This document shows positions 43,551 through 51,545 of a stretch of DNA of 59,621 nt, piece by piece. This DNA comes from Bacteroidales bacterium (GTDB lineage: Bacteria; Bacteroidota; Bacteroidia; Bacteroidales; WCHB1-69), in contig JAFXSR010000008.1 of the NCBI GenBank assembly GCA_017525505.1, positions 1 through 59,621 of the forward strand, given 5' to 3'. The position numbers and the translations under genes are program-made. The first letter of the stretch is position 1, and every line of letters begins with the position of its first letter. The notes below the pieces were generated by a model. It did not search any database and was not told the DNA's origin. It saw only the letters and a list, made by a program, of their open reading frames with translations.

Positions 43551-44378
43551 TTAAAAATTCCCCAACTCCCAGAACGCCACTGCAGCGGCAGCGGCCACAT
43601 TGAGCGAATCCACTCCGTGACGCATCGGAATCCTCACCACATAATCACAGGCCGCTATGGTTTCGTCAGTTAAGCCATCGCCCTCAGTCCCCATGATAAT
43701 GGCCAGTTTCTCTTCGGATTTCAAAGCGGGATCATCTAAACTGATAGCTTTTTCGCTTAACGCCATAGCTGCTGTCTTGAAACCCATCGCATGCAGTTTC
43801 GCTATACCAATGCCTGGCCATTCTTCAGGATTGTTGCCAACAAAGGCCCACGGCAACTGAAAAACTGTCCCCATACTAACTCTTACTGTGCGCCGATTGA
43901 GTGGATGGCAGCATTCCGGTGTCAGCAGCACTGCATCCATGCCCAAAGCCGCTGCCGAACGGAAAATGGCTCCCTCGTTAGTCACATTGGTCAGGCCTTC
44001 CATCACCACAACACGCCGAGCCTCCTCACACACTTCTTCCATATACCTGTCCGCTGGGCGCTTCATGGCACACATCATGCCTTTGGTCAGATGATAGCCC
44101 GTAATTTCTGTAAGCAATTTGCTGTCAGCAGTATATACAGGAATATCCGGACAACGCTCTAAGATCGTCCTTCCTTGTCTTTCTATAACTTTCTCTTCTG
44201 AAAGAATGGCTAGCGGCTTACAGCCCGCCTCCAAGGCGATCTCTATCACCTTGGGACTTTCAGCTAGAAAAATTCCATTTGTGCTTTCTTTGCTACGACG
44301 CATTTGCGCCTCAGTAAACATGGAGAAGACTTCCAGTTCGGGAAGAGAAAAATCGGTGACGGTAGTAATTGTTGCCAT
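43551..44378 (-). CDS. SpoU/TrmH-family RNA 2'-O-methyltransferase
   Basis: AdoMet-dependent methyltransferase of the SPOUT superfamily, 275 residues. The three family motifs are present: NVTNEGAIFRSAAALG (motif 1), IIMGTEGDGL (motif 2) and IPMRHGVDSLNVAAAAA (motif 3). An N-terminal substrate-binding domain of about 115 residues precedes the core. Whether the target is rRNA or tRNA is not clear from sequence. Confidence 0.93.
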   Translation of the reverse strand: MATITTVTDFSLPELEVFSMFTEAQMRRSKESTNGIFLAESPKVIEIALEAGCKPLAILSEEKVIERQGRTILERCPDIPVYTADSKLLTEITGYHLTKGMMCAMKRPADRYMEEVCEEARRVVVMEGLTNVTNEGAIFRSAAALGMDAVLLTPECCHPLNRRTVRVSMGTVFQLPWAFVGNNPEEWPGIGIAKLHAMGFKTAAMALSEKAISLDDPALKSEEKLAIIMGTEGDGLTDETIAACDYVVRIPMRHGVDSLNVAAAAAVAFWELGNF

Positions 44379-44456
44379 GTTTTTAATTTGCTAATTATCA
44401 ATGTGCTAATGTGCCAATTGAAATAGAATTCAAAGTTCATAAAAGTTGAATTCCTA

Positions 44457-44488
44457 ATTTTCAGTTTTCAGTTTTCAACTTTCAGTTC
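44457..44488. repeat. TTTTCAG tandem repeat
   Basis: TTTTCAG, TTTTCAG, TTTTCAA, CTTTCAG: heptamer units in the gap before the CoA-disulfide reductase stop. Confidence 0.75.
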
Positions 44489-46152
44489 TTCATCAGTTGG
44501 TAGGTTTTGTAGCCTCCAGAGAGGTTATAAACTTGCTCAAAGCCCGACTGCATCAGGATACGGGAGGCAATATAACCTCTCAAACCAACCGCACAGTAAA
44601 TAATGATTTTCTTGTCCTGCGGGATGTCATCCACAAACTCACGCAGTTCATCAACAGGGTAATTGACAGCACCTTCAATCATACCGTTTTTCACTTCCAT
44701 GGCTGAACGCACATCCAAGAGGAAGTACTCATTCTGCCAATCATTTTGTGCCAAGATTGCCTGTAACTCATGCCATTGCATAGGCACAAACCTATGGGTC
44801 AATATATTTTCCGCCACATAACCTGCGTATGCCACAGGGTCTTTGGCGGAAGAATACGGGGGTGCATACGCATGCTCAATTTCTATCAAATCATACACAC
44901 TTCCTCCCCTGCTCATCACCGAGGCCATCATATCCAAACGCTTATCTACACCCTCCATGCCTACAATTTGAGCGCCCAGCAATTGACCACCCTCAGGTGC
45001 AAAATTGATTTTGATGCTCATTTGTTTAGCCCCTGGATAATACGTAGCATGAGAAAACGGATGAGTGATGGAAGTCAAATACGGAATATTGTTTTTCTGT
45101 AGGTAATGCTCTGACAACCCTGCGGAACCCACGGTCATATCAAACACTTTTGCTATAGCGGTGGTGATGGAGCCAGGGTATTTCTCCTTGTTGCCCAGCA
45201 CGATATTGTCGGCACAAATACGTGCCTGACGATTGGCAGGTCCGGCCAAATAACAACAATAGGGTATTTTGCTCAGCGGATGCGGAAATTCGACGGCATC
45301 ACCAAGGGCATAAATATCCGGATTAGAAGTTTGCAGATATTCGTTCACCCAGATTCCGCCAGCTTGGCCAATTCTCAGACCCGCATTAGCAGCTAAACCT
45401 GTATTAGGTCGAACACCTATGCTAAGAATCACAAAGTCGGCCTCCAGTTGTTTTCCATCTGACAAAGTAAGCTGGATATGGTCTTCCTTGGTATCAAAGG
45501 TAGTGACCTCGGTTTGAAGAAGCACTTTGATGTTTTTGTCCTTCAATTGTTTATGAACCATCGCCGCTATAGGAGTGTCCACCACTGTCATCACTTGGGG
45601 TGCCTTCTCCACAATCGTCACATGGTAACCTATCTGATGCAGGTTCTCCACCATTTCCAGTCCGATAAAACCGGCACCCACCACCACTACTTCTTTCAAG
45701 TTGGAATAGGTTGCCGTGACAAACTGCTTGATCCGCTCGGTATCAAGCACATTGCGCAGAGTAAAAATACGCTTGGAGTCAATTCCCGGTATCAGAGGCA
45801 CAACAGGCAGCGCTCCCGGAGAAAGGACCAGCTTGTCGTAACTCTCTTCATACTCCTTGTTGTTCAGCAGATTGCGCACACTTACCGTTTTCTGCTCCGG
45901 ATGGATGGCGGTCACCTCGGAGCGTACCCTCACATCCACATCGTAGCGGTTGCCGAAGCTGACAGGTGTTTGCAGCAACAGGGCTTTCTTTTCGGTGATT
46001 TTATCACCGATATAATACGGGAGTCCGCAATTGGCATAAGAAATGTGCTCTCCCTTCTCGAACATGACAATTTCGCAGTGTTCATCCAAACGGCGCAGAC
46101 GGGCGGCAGTAGTTGCACCACCGGCTACACCCCCTATTATGACATATTTCAT
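44482..46152 (-). CDS. CoA-disulfide reductase / FAD oxidoreductase with C-terminal rhodanese domain
   Basis: NAD(P)H- and FAD-dependent enzyme of 556 residues that reduces CoA disulfide or polysulfide. Visible are the FAD motif IIGGVAGGATTAARLR (N-terminus), the active cysteine Cys42 in SYANCGLPYYIGD, an NAD motif VVVGAGFIGLEMVENL (about 155), ALGDAVEF (second FAD contact, about 290), and a C-terminal rhodanese domain (about 455-556) with its own catalytic cysteine in IIYCAVGLRGYIASRIL. Matches the long form that couples sulfur transfer to disulfide reduction. Confidence 0.93.
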   Translation of the reverse strand: MKYVIIGGVAGGATTAARLRRLDEHCEIVMFEKGEHISYANCGLPYYIGDKITEKKALLLQTPVSFGNRYDVDVRVRSEVTAIHPEQKTVSVRNLLNNKEYEESYDKLVLSPGALPVVPLIPGIDSKRIFTLRNVLDTERIKQFVTATYSNLKEVVVVGAGFIGLEMVENLHQIGYHVTIVEKAPQVMTVVDTPIAAMVHKQLKDKNIKVLLQTEVTTFDTKEDHIQLTLSDGKQLEADFVILSIGVRPNTGLAANAGLRIGQAGGIWVNEYLQTSNPDIYALGDAVEFPHPLSKIPYCCYLAGPANRQARICADNIVLGNKEKYPGSITTAIAKVFDMTVGSAGLSEHYLQKNNIPYLTSITHPFSHATYYPGAKQMSIKINFAPEGGQLLGAQIVGMEGVDKRLDMMASVMSRGGSVYDLIEIEHAYAPPYSSAKDPVAYAGYVAENILTHRFVPMQWHELQAILAQNDWQNEYFLLDVRSAMEVKNGMIEGAVNYPVDELREFVDDIPQDKKIIIYCAVGLRGYIASRILMQSGFEQVYNLSGGYKTYQLMKN

Positions 46153-46231
46153 GTTGTTTGATGTTTATCGTTTTATGTTTAATTCCAATGGTTTCGAGAC
46201 TGTAAAATATAACCAATTAAACATTATTATT

Positions 46232-46272
46232 GAAAACAAAAGGCCACCTGACAAACAAGCAGTGTGGCCTTT
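46232..46272 (-). terminator. Intrinsic terminator of gcvH
   Basis: Stem AAAGGCCAC (46239-46247) / GTGGCCTTT (46264-46272) with a 16-nt loop; on the minus strand it is followed by a T-rich stretch. It closes the pyrH-frr-gcvH unit. Confidence 0.78.
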
Positions 46273-46298
46273 CCAGATAATTATTAAAAACCTTAAGA

Positions 46299-46676
46299 TT
46301 ATCCGATAAATGCCTGATAAGCAGCTGCATCCATAAGAGCATCAGCTTCAGCAGGATTGGTAACTTTGATCTTCACAATCCAACCTTCGTTATAAGGATC
46401 GTTGTTGATAATACCAGGATTGTCGTTCAAAGCCTCGTTGAATTCGAGCACTTCACCACCAACGGGCAGCATCAGGTCAGAAACCGTCTTAACAGCTTCC
46501 ACAGTACCGAAAACCTCGTTAGCTTCGAGTGTTTCACCAACGGTAGTGATATCCAGGAAAACGATGTCACCCAATTCGTTAGCGGCAAAAGCGGTGATAC
46601 CAACATAGGCAACATCACCATCCATTTTCAACCATTCATGGTCGTTTGAATACTTCAAATTAGCAGGTAAATTCAT
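46299..46676 (-). CDS. gcvH: Glycine cleavage system H protein
   Basis: Lipoyl carrier of the glycine cleavage complex, 125 residues, full length. The lipoylated lysine is Lys63 in FGTVEAVKTVSDL; the C-terminal ADALMDAAAYQAFI is typical. Here it follows frr by 24 bp instead of sitting with gcvT or gcvP, which are not in the window. Confidence 0.96.
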   Translation of the reverse strand: MNLPANLKYSNDHEWLKMDGDVAYVGITAFAANELGDIVFLDITTVGETLEANEVFGTVEAVKTVSDLMLPVGGEVLEFNEALNDNPGIINNDPYNEGWIVKIKVTNPAEADALMDAAAYQAFIG

Positions 46677-46700
46677 AATTGTAATGTTTTAAGGTTATTT

Positions 46701-47261
46701 TTATACAGTCATAATTTCTTTTTCCTTGGCTTCTACCATTTTATCAACTTTGCCGACAAACTCGTCTGTGATTTTCTGAATATCGGTTTCCAGTTTCTTC
46801 ACAGCATCTTCAGGAATACCATTGTCTTTCAGTTTCTTGGCAGCATCGTTAGAAGAGCGGCGGATATTGCGGATGCTCACTTTCAGCTGTTCGGCATCCT
46901 GTTTGGCTTTCTTCACCAGCTCTTTACGGCGTTCCTCCGTCGGGGTGGGCACCACAATGCGGATAAACTCTCCGGTATTTTGCGGAGTGAAGCCCAGATT
47001 AGCGGCCAGAATAGCCTTTTCGATGGGTTGCAGCATATTGCGTTCCCACGGCTGCACGATAATCTGGCGGGCATCGGGAGTGCTGATATTACCCACCTGT
47101 TCAATCGGAGTGGGATTGCCATAATAATCCACTTTCAGTCCTTCCAGCATCTGGGGACTGGATTTGCCAGCACGTACTTTCTGCAGTTCTTTTTCAAAGA
47201 AAGCCACTGCCGAGCTCATATTTTCCTTAGCCTGAGCCAATAATTTCGCAATTTCTTCCAT
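46701..47261 (-). CDS. frr: Ribosome recycling factor
   Basis: Releases ribosomes from mRNA after termination, with EF-G. 186 residues, standard length. Visible are the start AFFEKELQKVRAGKSSPQML, PTPIEQVGNISTPDARQI, and RIVVPTPTEERRKELVKKAK. Lies downstream of pyrH and a small 2TM gene; a pyrH-frr neighbourhood is widely conserved. Confidence 0.97.
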   Translation of the reverse strand: MEEIAKLLAQAKENMSSAVAFFEKELQKVRAGKSSPQMLEGLKVDYYGNPTPIEQVGNISTPDARQIIVQPWERNMLQPIEKAILAANLGFTPQNTGEFIRIVVPTPTEERRKELVKKAKQDAEQLKVSIRNIRRSSNDAAKKLKDNGIPEDAVKKLETDIQKITDEFVGKVDKMVEAKEKEIMTV

Positions 47262-47365
47262 ACCAATACAGTTAACAGTTTACAATTAACAATTAATAAT
47301 TTATATTTTTCATTCAGATCCACTATCCACTTAATCACTGACCACTGAAACCTGTCCCCCTTTAC

Positions 47366-47806
47366 CTAATTCTGGGATGCCGACCCCTCGGCGGTTTCCT
47401 GTTGTTTTCTCAGCAGCTCAGCCTTTTTCTGCTCAGCTACGGCTTTCAGTCTCTGCAATTCTTTCTCATTTTCCTCTATCTGTTTTTTTATCTTCTTCAA
47501 TTCTTTCTCCACGATGGTGGAATCGAAGATTCTGACAAAAACATTATGACCGATGAGGATAATGAGCCATGCGATGGTGACAAACAACACCGCTTTAAAG
47601 AATACATCATTGGCCTCAGTACCTCTGAAAACAAAATACCAAATCACCCAGAACAGGGCATTCACCAATATAAAAATCAACAGATGAATTCTGAAAGCAG
47701 CTCTTTTGCGAGCCTTGCTGTATAACCTGTTTTCGTTCTCCCGCTCGGCGGCGATTTCCGCTTCGGTTTTGACTGGAGTTGTAATATTTTCCTCTGACAT
47801 AGTCAT
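47366..47806 (-). CDS. 2TM domain protein between pyrH and frr
   Basis: 146 residues: a charged N-terminus, two transmembrane segments (HLLIFILVNALFWVIWYFV and VLFVTIAWLIILIGHNVFV, a '2TM' layout) and a C-terminal coiled coil rich in Glu, Lys and Gln (about 90-140). Function is unknown. It begins 5 bp after pyrH and precedes frr by 104 bp of repeats. Confidence 0.85.
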   Translation of the reverse strand: MTMSEENITTPVKTEAEIAAERENENRLYSKARKRAAFRIHLLIFILVNALFWVIWYFVFRGTEANDVFFKAVLFVTIAWLIILIGHNVFVRIFDSTIVEKELKKIKKQIEENEKELQRLKAVAEQKKAELLRKQQETAEGSASQN

Positions 47807-47811
47807 AATTT

Positions 47812-48516
47812 TTAATGAACCAAAGTGCCTACTTTCTCACCATCCAGTATTTTGGCCAAATTTCCAGGAATATTGGCATTATACACGCAGATTGGCATAT
47901 TGTTTTCCTTGCAGAGCGTAAATGCGGTAAGGTCCATAATATTCAGTTTCTTCTCGTAGCATGCATCGAAAGTGATTTCGTCGTACTTGGTGGCGGTAGG
48001 ATCCTTTTCCGGATCGGCCGTATAGATACCATCCACACGGGTACCTTTCAGCAGCAGTTCGGCTCCTATTTCAACGGCATGCAGGGCGGCGCCAGAGTCG
48101 GTGGTAAAGAACGGATTTCCCGTACCTGCTGATAAAATCACCACCTGACCAGCCTCCAAATGGGCAATGGCATTCTTGAAGAAAATCTTCTCGCAAATAC
48201 CTTCAATTTTAAGGGCGGACATTACCTTGGCGCTAACACCCAGTTCTTCGAGAACCGTTTGCAGGGCCATGGAGTTGATGACAGTAGCCAGCATGCCCAT
48301 ATAGTCGCCCTGACGGCGGTCAAAACCGCGACCGGCGCCCTTCACTCCGCGGAAAATATTCCCTCCGCCGATGACAATACCTACTTGCACTTTACGGTCA
48401 ACTGCGGATTTTACTTCCGTAGCGAAATGATGAATTTTCTGGTAATCAATACTATAGCCATCGTCACCCATGAACGACTCGCCACTTAATTTCAATAATA
48501 TGCGTTTGTATTTCAT
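47812..48516 (-). CDS. pyrH: UMP kinase
   Basis: Phosphorylates UMP to UDP. 234 residues. Visible are the start RILLKLSGESFMGDDGY, the block GIVIGGGNIFRGVKGAGRG, and the nucleotide region TGNPFFTTDSGAALHAVE followed by TRVDGIYTADPEKDPTATKY. First gene of the pyrH-2TM-frr-gcvH unit; promoter at 48532-48539. Confidence 0.97.
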   Translation of the reverse strand: MKYKRILLKLSGESFMGDDGYSIDYQKIHHFATEVKSAVDRKVQVGIVIGGGNIFRGVKGAGRGFDRRQGDYMGMLATVINSMALQTVLEELGVSAKVMSALKIEGICEKIFFKNAIAHLEAGQVVILSAGTGNPFFTTDSGAALHAVEIGAELLLKGTRVDGIYTADPEKDPTATKYDEITFDACYEKKLNIMDLTAFTLCKENNMPICVYNANIPGNLAKILDGEKVGTLVH

Positions 48517-48531
48517 TTTTCAAATTTGCCG

Positions 48532-48539
48532 CAAAGATA
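48532..48539 (-). promoter_or_regulatory. -7 promoter box (TATCTTTG) for the pyrH unit
   Basis: TAnnTTTG match 15 nt upstream of the pyrH ATG. Confidence 0.72.
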
Positions 48540-48650
48540 CAAATTTTTTCAATGTGCTAATTAGTTAATGTGCTAATTGAATTAGCAAATACGTTAATGG
48601 ACAAATGTACGAATGATTTTAATGTAGCGATAATAGCAATTACTGTAACC

Positions 48651-48776
48651 CTACTCCACCCGTCTCACTACACGAACACTGACCTCGAAAAGAAAATAAA
48701 GCGGGATAGTGACGAGGATGAGGGTCATGAGGTCGGGAGGAGTGATAGCTGCCGCTACTATCATAATGCAAAACCT
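48651..48776 (-). pseudogene. tatC: Orphan C-terminal fragment of TatC
   Basis: About 41 codons of an interrupted gene. The frame reads CIMIVAAAITPPDLMT and continues LILVTIPLYFLFEVSV to a TAG at 48651-48653, the well-known C-terminal pair of membrane segments of the twin-arginine translocase TatC (ITPPD, IPLY-x-LFE). The preceding 200 or so residues are absent: the fragment joins the end of a truncated YhcG-type gene in a different frame. No other tatC part is in the window. It has no start codon of its own. Confidence 0.8.
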
Positions 48777-49420
48777 CGTCCTAATTCCACCATAAATTCC
48801 TGCAAATGAGTAATCAACCCTTTCTCCACATCAGTCTCTGTAAAATCCGTATTTTGCTGAAATCCGAGAAATTCCGCCATGACAGGACTTTTCAAAATCT
48901 CCAATTTGTCGGGGACAACTTTGTTCTCAGGATTATCCAATATCTCTGGCTGCTTAAAATGCCGCTCAAAATATTGTGTGCTGATATTTCTGTCAAGTGT
49001 ACGTACACTCCACATCTCATCAGAAGCAGTTTGCAAATACCAACGAGCAGCGACAGGATTATCTACACGAAGAGTTGTCAAAAAATGAGACCATTTTAAA
49101 TTGTGCAAACGCGTTTGCACAATTTGGAAATCATTGAATGTCAAATAAAAACTTCTAAAATACTGGAGATTTCGTTTACTGAATCCTTTCCCATAAGCAA
49201 TAGTCAATTCCTTCGACAACATTTCAATTAATTGCGTGCCGTATTCCGCACGTTCTTGACCATTCTGCTCCTGCTCCACAATCCGTCGTCCAATATGCCA
49301 ATAAGTTTCAATCATCACAGCACTCACCGTTTCATAGGCAGCACGACGACCTTCCTCAACGATTCTTTTGACATCGCTGATGAATGATGATTCAACAGTA
49401 TGTGAAAGTCCAGTCGTCAT
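48761..49420 (-). pseudogene. YhcG-type (DUF1016) protein, truncated before nuclease core
   Basis: N-terminal part of a DUF1016/YhcG protein, a family of PDDEXK-type nucleases found in defence islands. The 219 residues include YWHIGRRIVEQEQNG, SKELTIAYGKGFSKRNL and RTLDRNISTQYFERHF, and then stop at ITHLQEFMVELGRGFAL, exactly where the family continues into the nuclease core (F-V-G-R-Q ... FYIDLVFYN). That core and the C-terminal tail are lost; the following bases belong to a tatC tail. Start at the ATG at 49420, five bases after the aroK stop. Confidence 0.85.
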
Positions 49421-49424
49421 CTCT

Positions 49425-49961
49425 CTATTTCTGCAATTGCAAAGGTACACAATTTTCCGCAAACTTCCGTATTTCCTGGCTCATCCCTTCAATATCAATG
49501 CTTTCACCTTTGACGGTGAGGTGGGCCTGCTGATAGAAGGTTTCGCGCTTCGGCAAGTTGACGGCAATAAATTCCTGCAGTTCTTCTGGAGATTTGTTCT
49601 GCACCAATGGACGGGGGCGTTTGGCATGGATCAGGCGGTCGAAAAGGGAAGCAGCGGCCATTTTGATATACACCACTATGCCAGATTTTTTCATAGTATC
49701 CATATTGTCGGCGAAACAAGGTGTGCCTCCGCCTGAAGAAATCACGACATTGTCATGCTGCAATTTATCCAACAAGACCTTCCGCTCACAGGAGCGGAAG
49801 GCTGGTTCACTGTATTTCACAAAAAAATTCGGAATGGAGACATGATAAGTCTCCTCAAAGGCATCGTCCAAATCCACAAAATCGTAGCCTAACTTGGCCG
49901 CTAGTTTTTTTCCTGCGGAGGACTTTCCACAACCCGGAAAACCAACGAGGACGACTCGCAT
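49425..49961 (-). CDS. aroK: Shikimate kinase
   Basis: Phosphorylates shikimate in aromatic amino acid synthesis. 178 residues with the P-loop VGFPGCGKSSAGKKLA, substrate residues in FVDLDDAFE, SSGGGTPC and the lid region RLIHAKRPRPL. Its ATG overlaps the stop of elbB (TGATG), so translation is coupled. Confidence 0.95.
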   Translation of the reverse strand: MRVVLVGFPGCGKSSAGKKLAAKLGYDFVDLDDAFEETYHVSIPNFFVKYSEPAFRSCERKVLLDKLQHDNVVISSGGGTPCFADNMDTMKKSGIVVYIKMAAASLFDRLIHAKRPRPLVQNKSPEELQEFIAVNLPKRETFYQQAHLTVKGESIDIEGMSQEIRKFAENCVPLQLQK

Positions 49962-50608
49962 CAGATATTCTCGAGAATGGTTTCAATCAGATTCTCAGCG
50001 CAATCGGCAATGTCGGCGATGGTAGCCGGCAGCATGTAACAAGGTGTGGTGAACACCATATTCTCTTTGTCGGCAATCACTTCTGTCTGTTGGGTATTGA
50101 TATGCTGCGCACCGAAAGTTTCCACATCGTGGATGGTCTTTTCATCGGTACCCACAGTAATGGTGATATTGCCCAACACCTTGGCCATCAGAACAGGAGA
50201 AATGCAAAGTGCGCCTATCGGCTTGCGGCTAGCGTGAAAATCTTTGATCACTCTCTCCACCTCAGCATCCACCTCTGCCTTGGTTCCCTTGATAGCGTAG
50301 GTGAAAAGATTCTTGGCGGCACCAAAACCGCCTGGGAAGACCACCGCGTCAAAATCAGCGGATTTCAATTCTGTCAGCGGATGAATGTCACCACGGGCAA
50401 TACGCGCCGCTTCCACCAACATGTTGCGCTTCTCTGGCATCACCTCTTTCGTGTAATGATTCATCACATGATATTGATCCGCATCGGGTGCGAAAATTGT
50501 ATATTGACATTCATTTCTGTCAATGGCGAGCAGCGTCATGACGGATTCATGAATTTCAGAACCATCCATAGGACCACAGCCGCATAAAACAACTGCAAAT
50601 TTTTTCAT
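49961..50608 (-). CDS. elbB: ElbB / DJ-1-like glyoxalase family protein
   Basis: DJ-1/PfpI superfamily protein of 215 residues, known as isoprenoid biosynthesis glyoxalase ElbB. Visible are GCGPMDGSEIHESVMTLLAI, the block AVVFPGGFGAAKNL and the nucleophile-elbow cysteine in GALCISPVLMAKVL. Overlaps aroK by three bases. Confidence 0.93.
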   Translation of the reverse strand: MKKFAVVLCGCGPMDGSEIHESVMTLLAIDRNECQYTIFAPDADQYHVMNHYTKEVMPEKRNMLVEAARIARGDIHPLTELKSADFDAVVFPGGFGAAKNLFTYAIKGTKAEVDAEVERVIKDFHASRKPIGALCISPVLMAKVLGNITITVGTDEKTIHDVETFGAQHINTQQTEVIADKENMVFTTPCYMLPATIADIADCAENLIETILENI

Positions 50609-50617
50609 ATTGTATAT

Positions 50618-50731
50618 TTTGTTGATTTGTTGATTCGCTATTCTGTTGATTCGTTGATTCGTTGATTTGTCAATTAGTTATCTTTTCACAGTTAAACAAA
50701 TAAACAAATAAACAATTCAACAAATCAACAC
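50618..50731. repeat. TTGATTCG / AAACAAAT tandem repeats
   Basis: GTTGATTYG units recur five times in 50621-50670, and AAACAAAT units in 50694-50715 followed by AACAAATCAACA. The two blocks are roughly reverse complements. Confidence 0.8.
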
Positions 50732-50735
50732 CCTA

Positions 50736-51539
50736 TTAAAACATTCGTTCTTTGATTTTTGTGATAATTTCCTTTGTATATAAAGGAAAATCGGCATTCA
50801 TCATCCAGGCGTAATAGGAAGGTTCCTTGCGGAACACATTCTCCACCGTCTCCCCTTTGTGCTTGCCGAAATTGAACACTTCCTCATCACGGTCGTTGAA
50901 GACGATATGGCCTGCGAAATCCACCAAACGGGTTTCGGATGAAAAAGAACTCAGCGCCTTCACGTCGTTCTGTATCGGAATGCTCTTCACCCCGGTCTTG
51001 CGATCTTCATACTCCTGATTCTTGTATTTGTCCAACTGCGCTTTCAGCACTTCGTAGGTGGCCCTGGTATCCGCTTCTGCCTGATGGGCATCTGTCAGAT
51101 CCTTGTTGCAGTAGAAGCGATAAGCGGCCACCAGATTACGCGGCTCCATGCGATGGAAGATGTTCTGCACATCGATGGTACGGCGGTCGCGGAAATCCAA
51201 ATGTCTGCCGCAGCGCAGGAATTCCTCCACCAGCAGCGGAATATCGAACTTGTTGGAATTAAAGCCCGCCAAGTCGGCATCCCCGATGAAAGCCATAAAC
51301 TCATCGGCCACCTCCTCGAAGCGGGGTTTGTCTTTGACATCAACGTCATAAATACCATGCACTTCCGAGCATTCCTCCGGAATATGACAGCCCGGATTGA
51401 TCAGCATGGTCTTGGTAATCTCCTCTCCGTCGGGCATCACCTTCAGAATAGAAATTTCCACAATCTTATCTTTACCCACATTCAAACCTGTGGTTTCCAA
51501 GTCAAAAAACACTAAAGGACGTTCAAGATTCAGTTTCAT
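50736..51539 (-). CDS. DEDDh 3'-5' exonuclease (DNA polymerase III epsilon-like)
   Basis: Exonuclease of 267 residues. Visible are ExoI motif FFDLETTG, ExoII AGFNSNKFDIPLLVEEF and ExoIII with its histidine, TDAHQAEADTRATYEVL. A C-terminal accessory domain (about 190-267) ends in VFNFGKHKGETVENVFRKEP and WMMNADFP, a module seen on exonucleases of this type. Probably a proofreading or repair nuclease; polymerase association is not shown by the sequence. Confidence 0.93.
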   Translation of the reverse strand: MKLNLERPLVFFDLETTGLNVGKDKIVEISILKVMPDGEEITKTMLINPGCHIPEECSEVHGIYDVDVKDKPRFEEVADEFMAFIGDADLAGFNSNKFDIPLLVEEFLRCGRHLDFRDRRTIDVQNIFHRMEPRNLVAAYRFYCNKDLTDAHQAEADTRATYEVLKAQLDKYKNQEYEDRKTGVKSIPIQNDVKALSSFSSETRLVDFAGHIVFNDRDEEVFNFGKHKGETVENVFRKEPSYYAWMMNADFPLYTKEIITKIKERMF

Positions 51540-51545
51540 ATCTTC

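Noticed and set aside
49425..49462. Longer start for the YhcG-type gene inside aroK
   Set aside because: It would overlap aroK by 38 bp; the ATG at 49420 just after the aroK stop fits operon spacing and the domain start.
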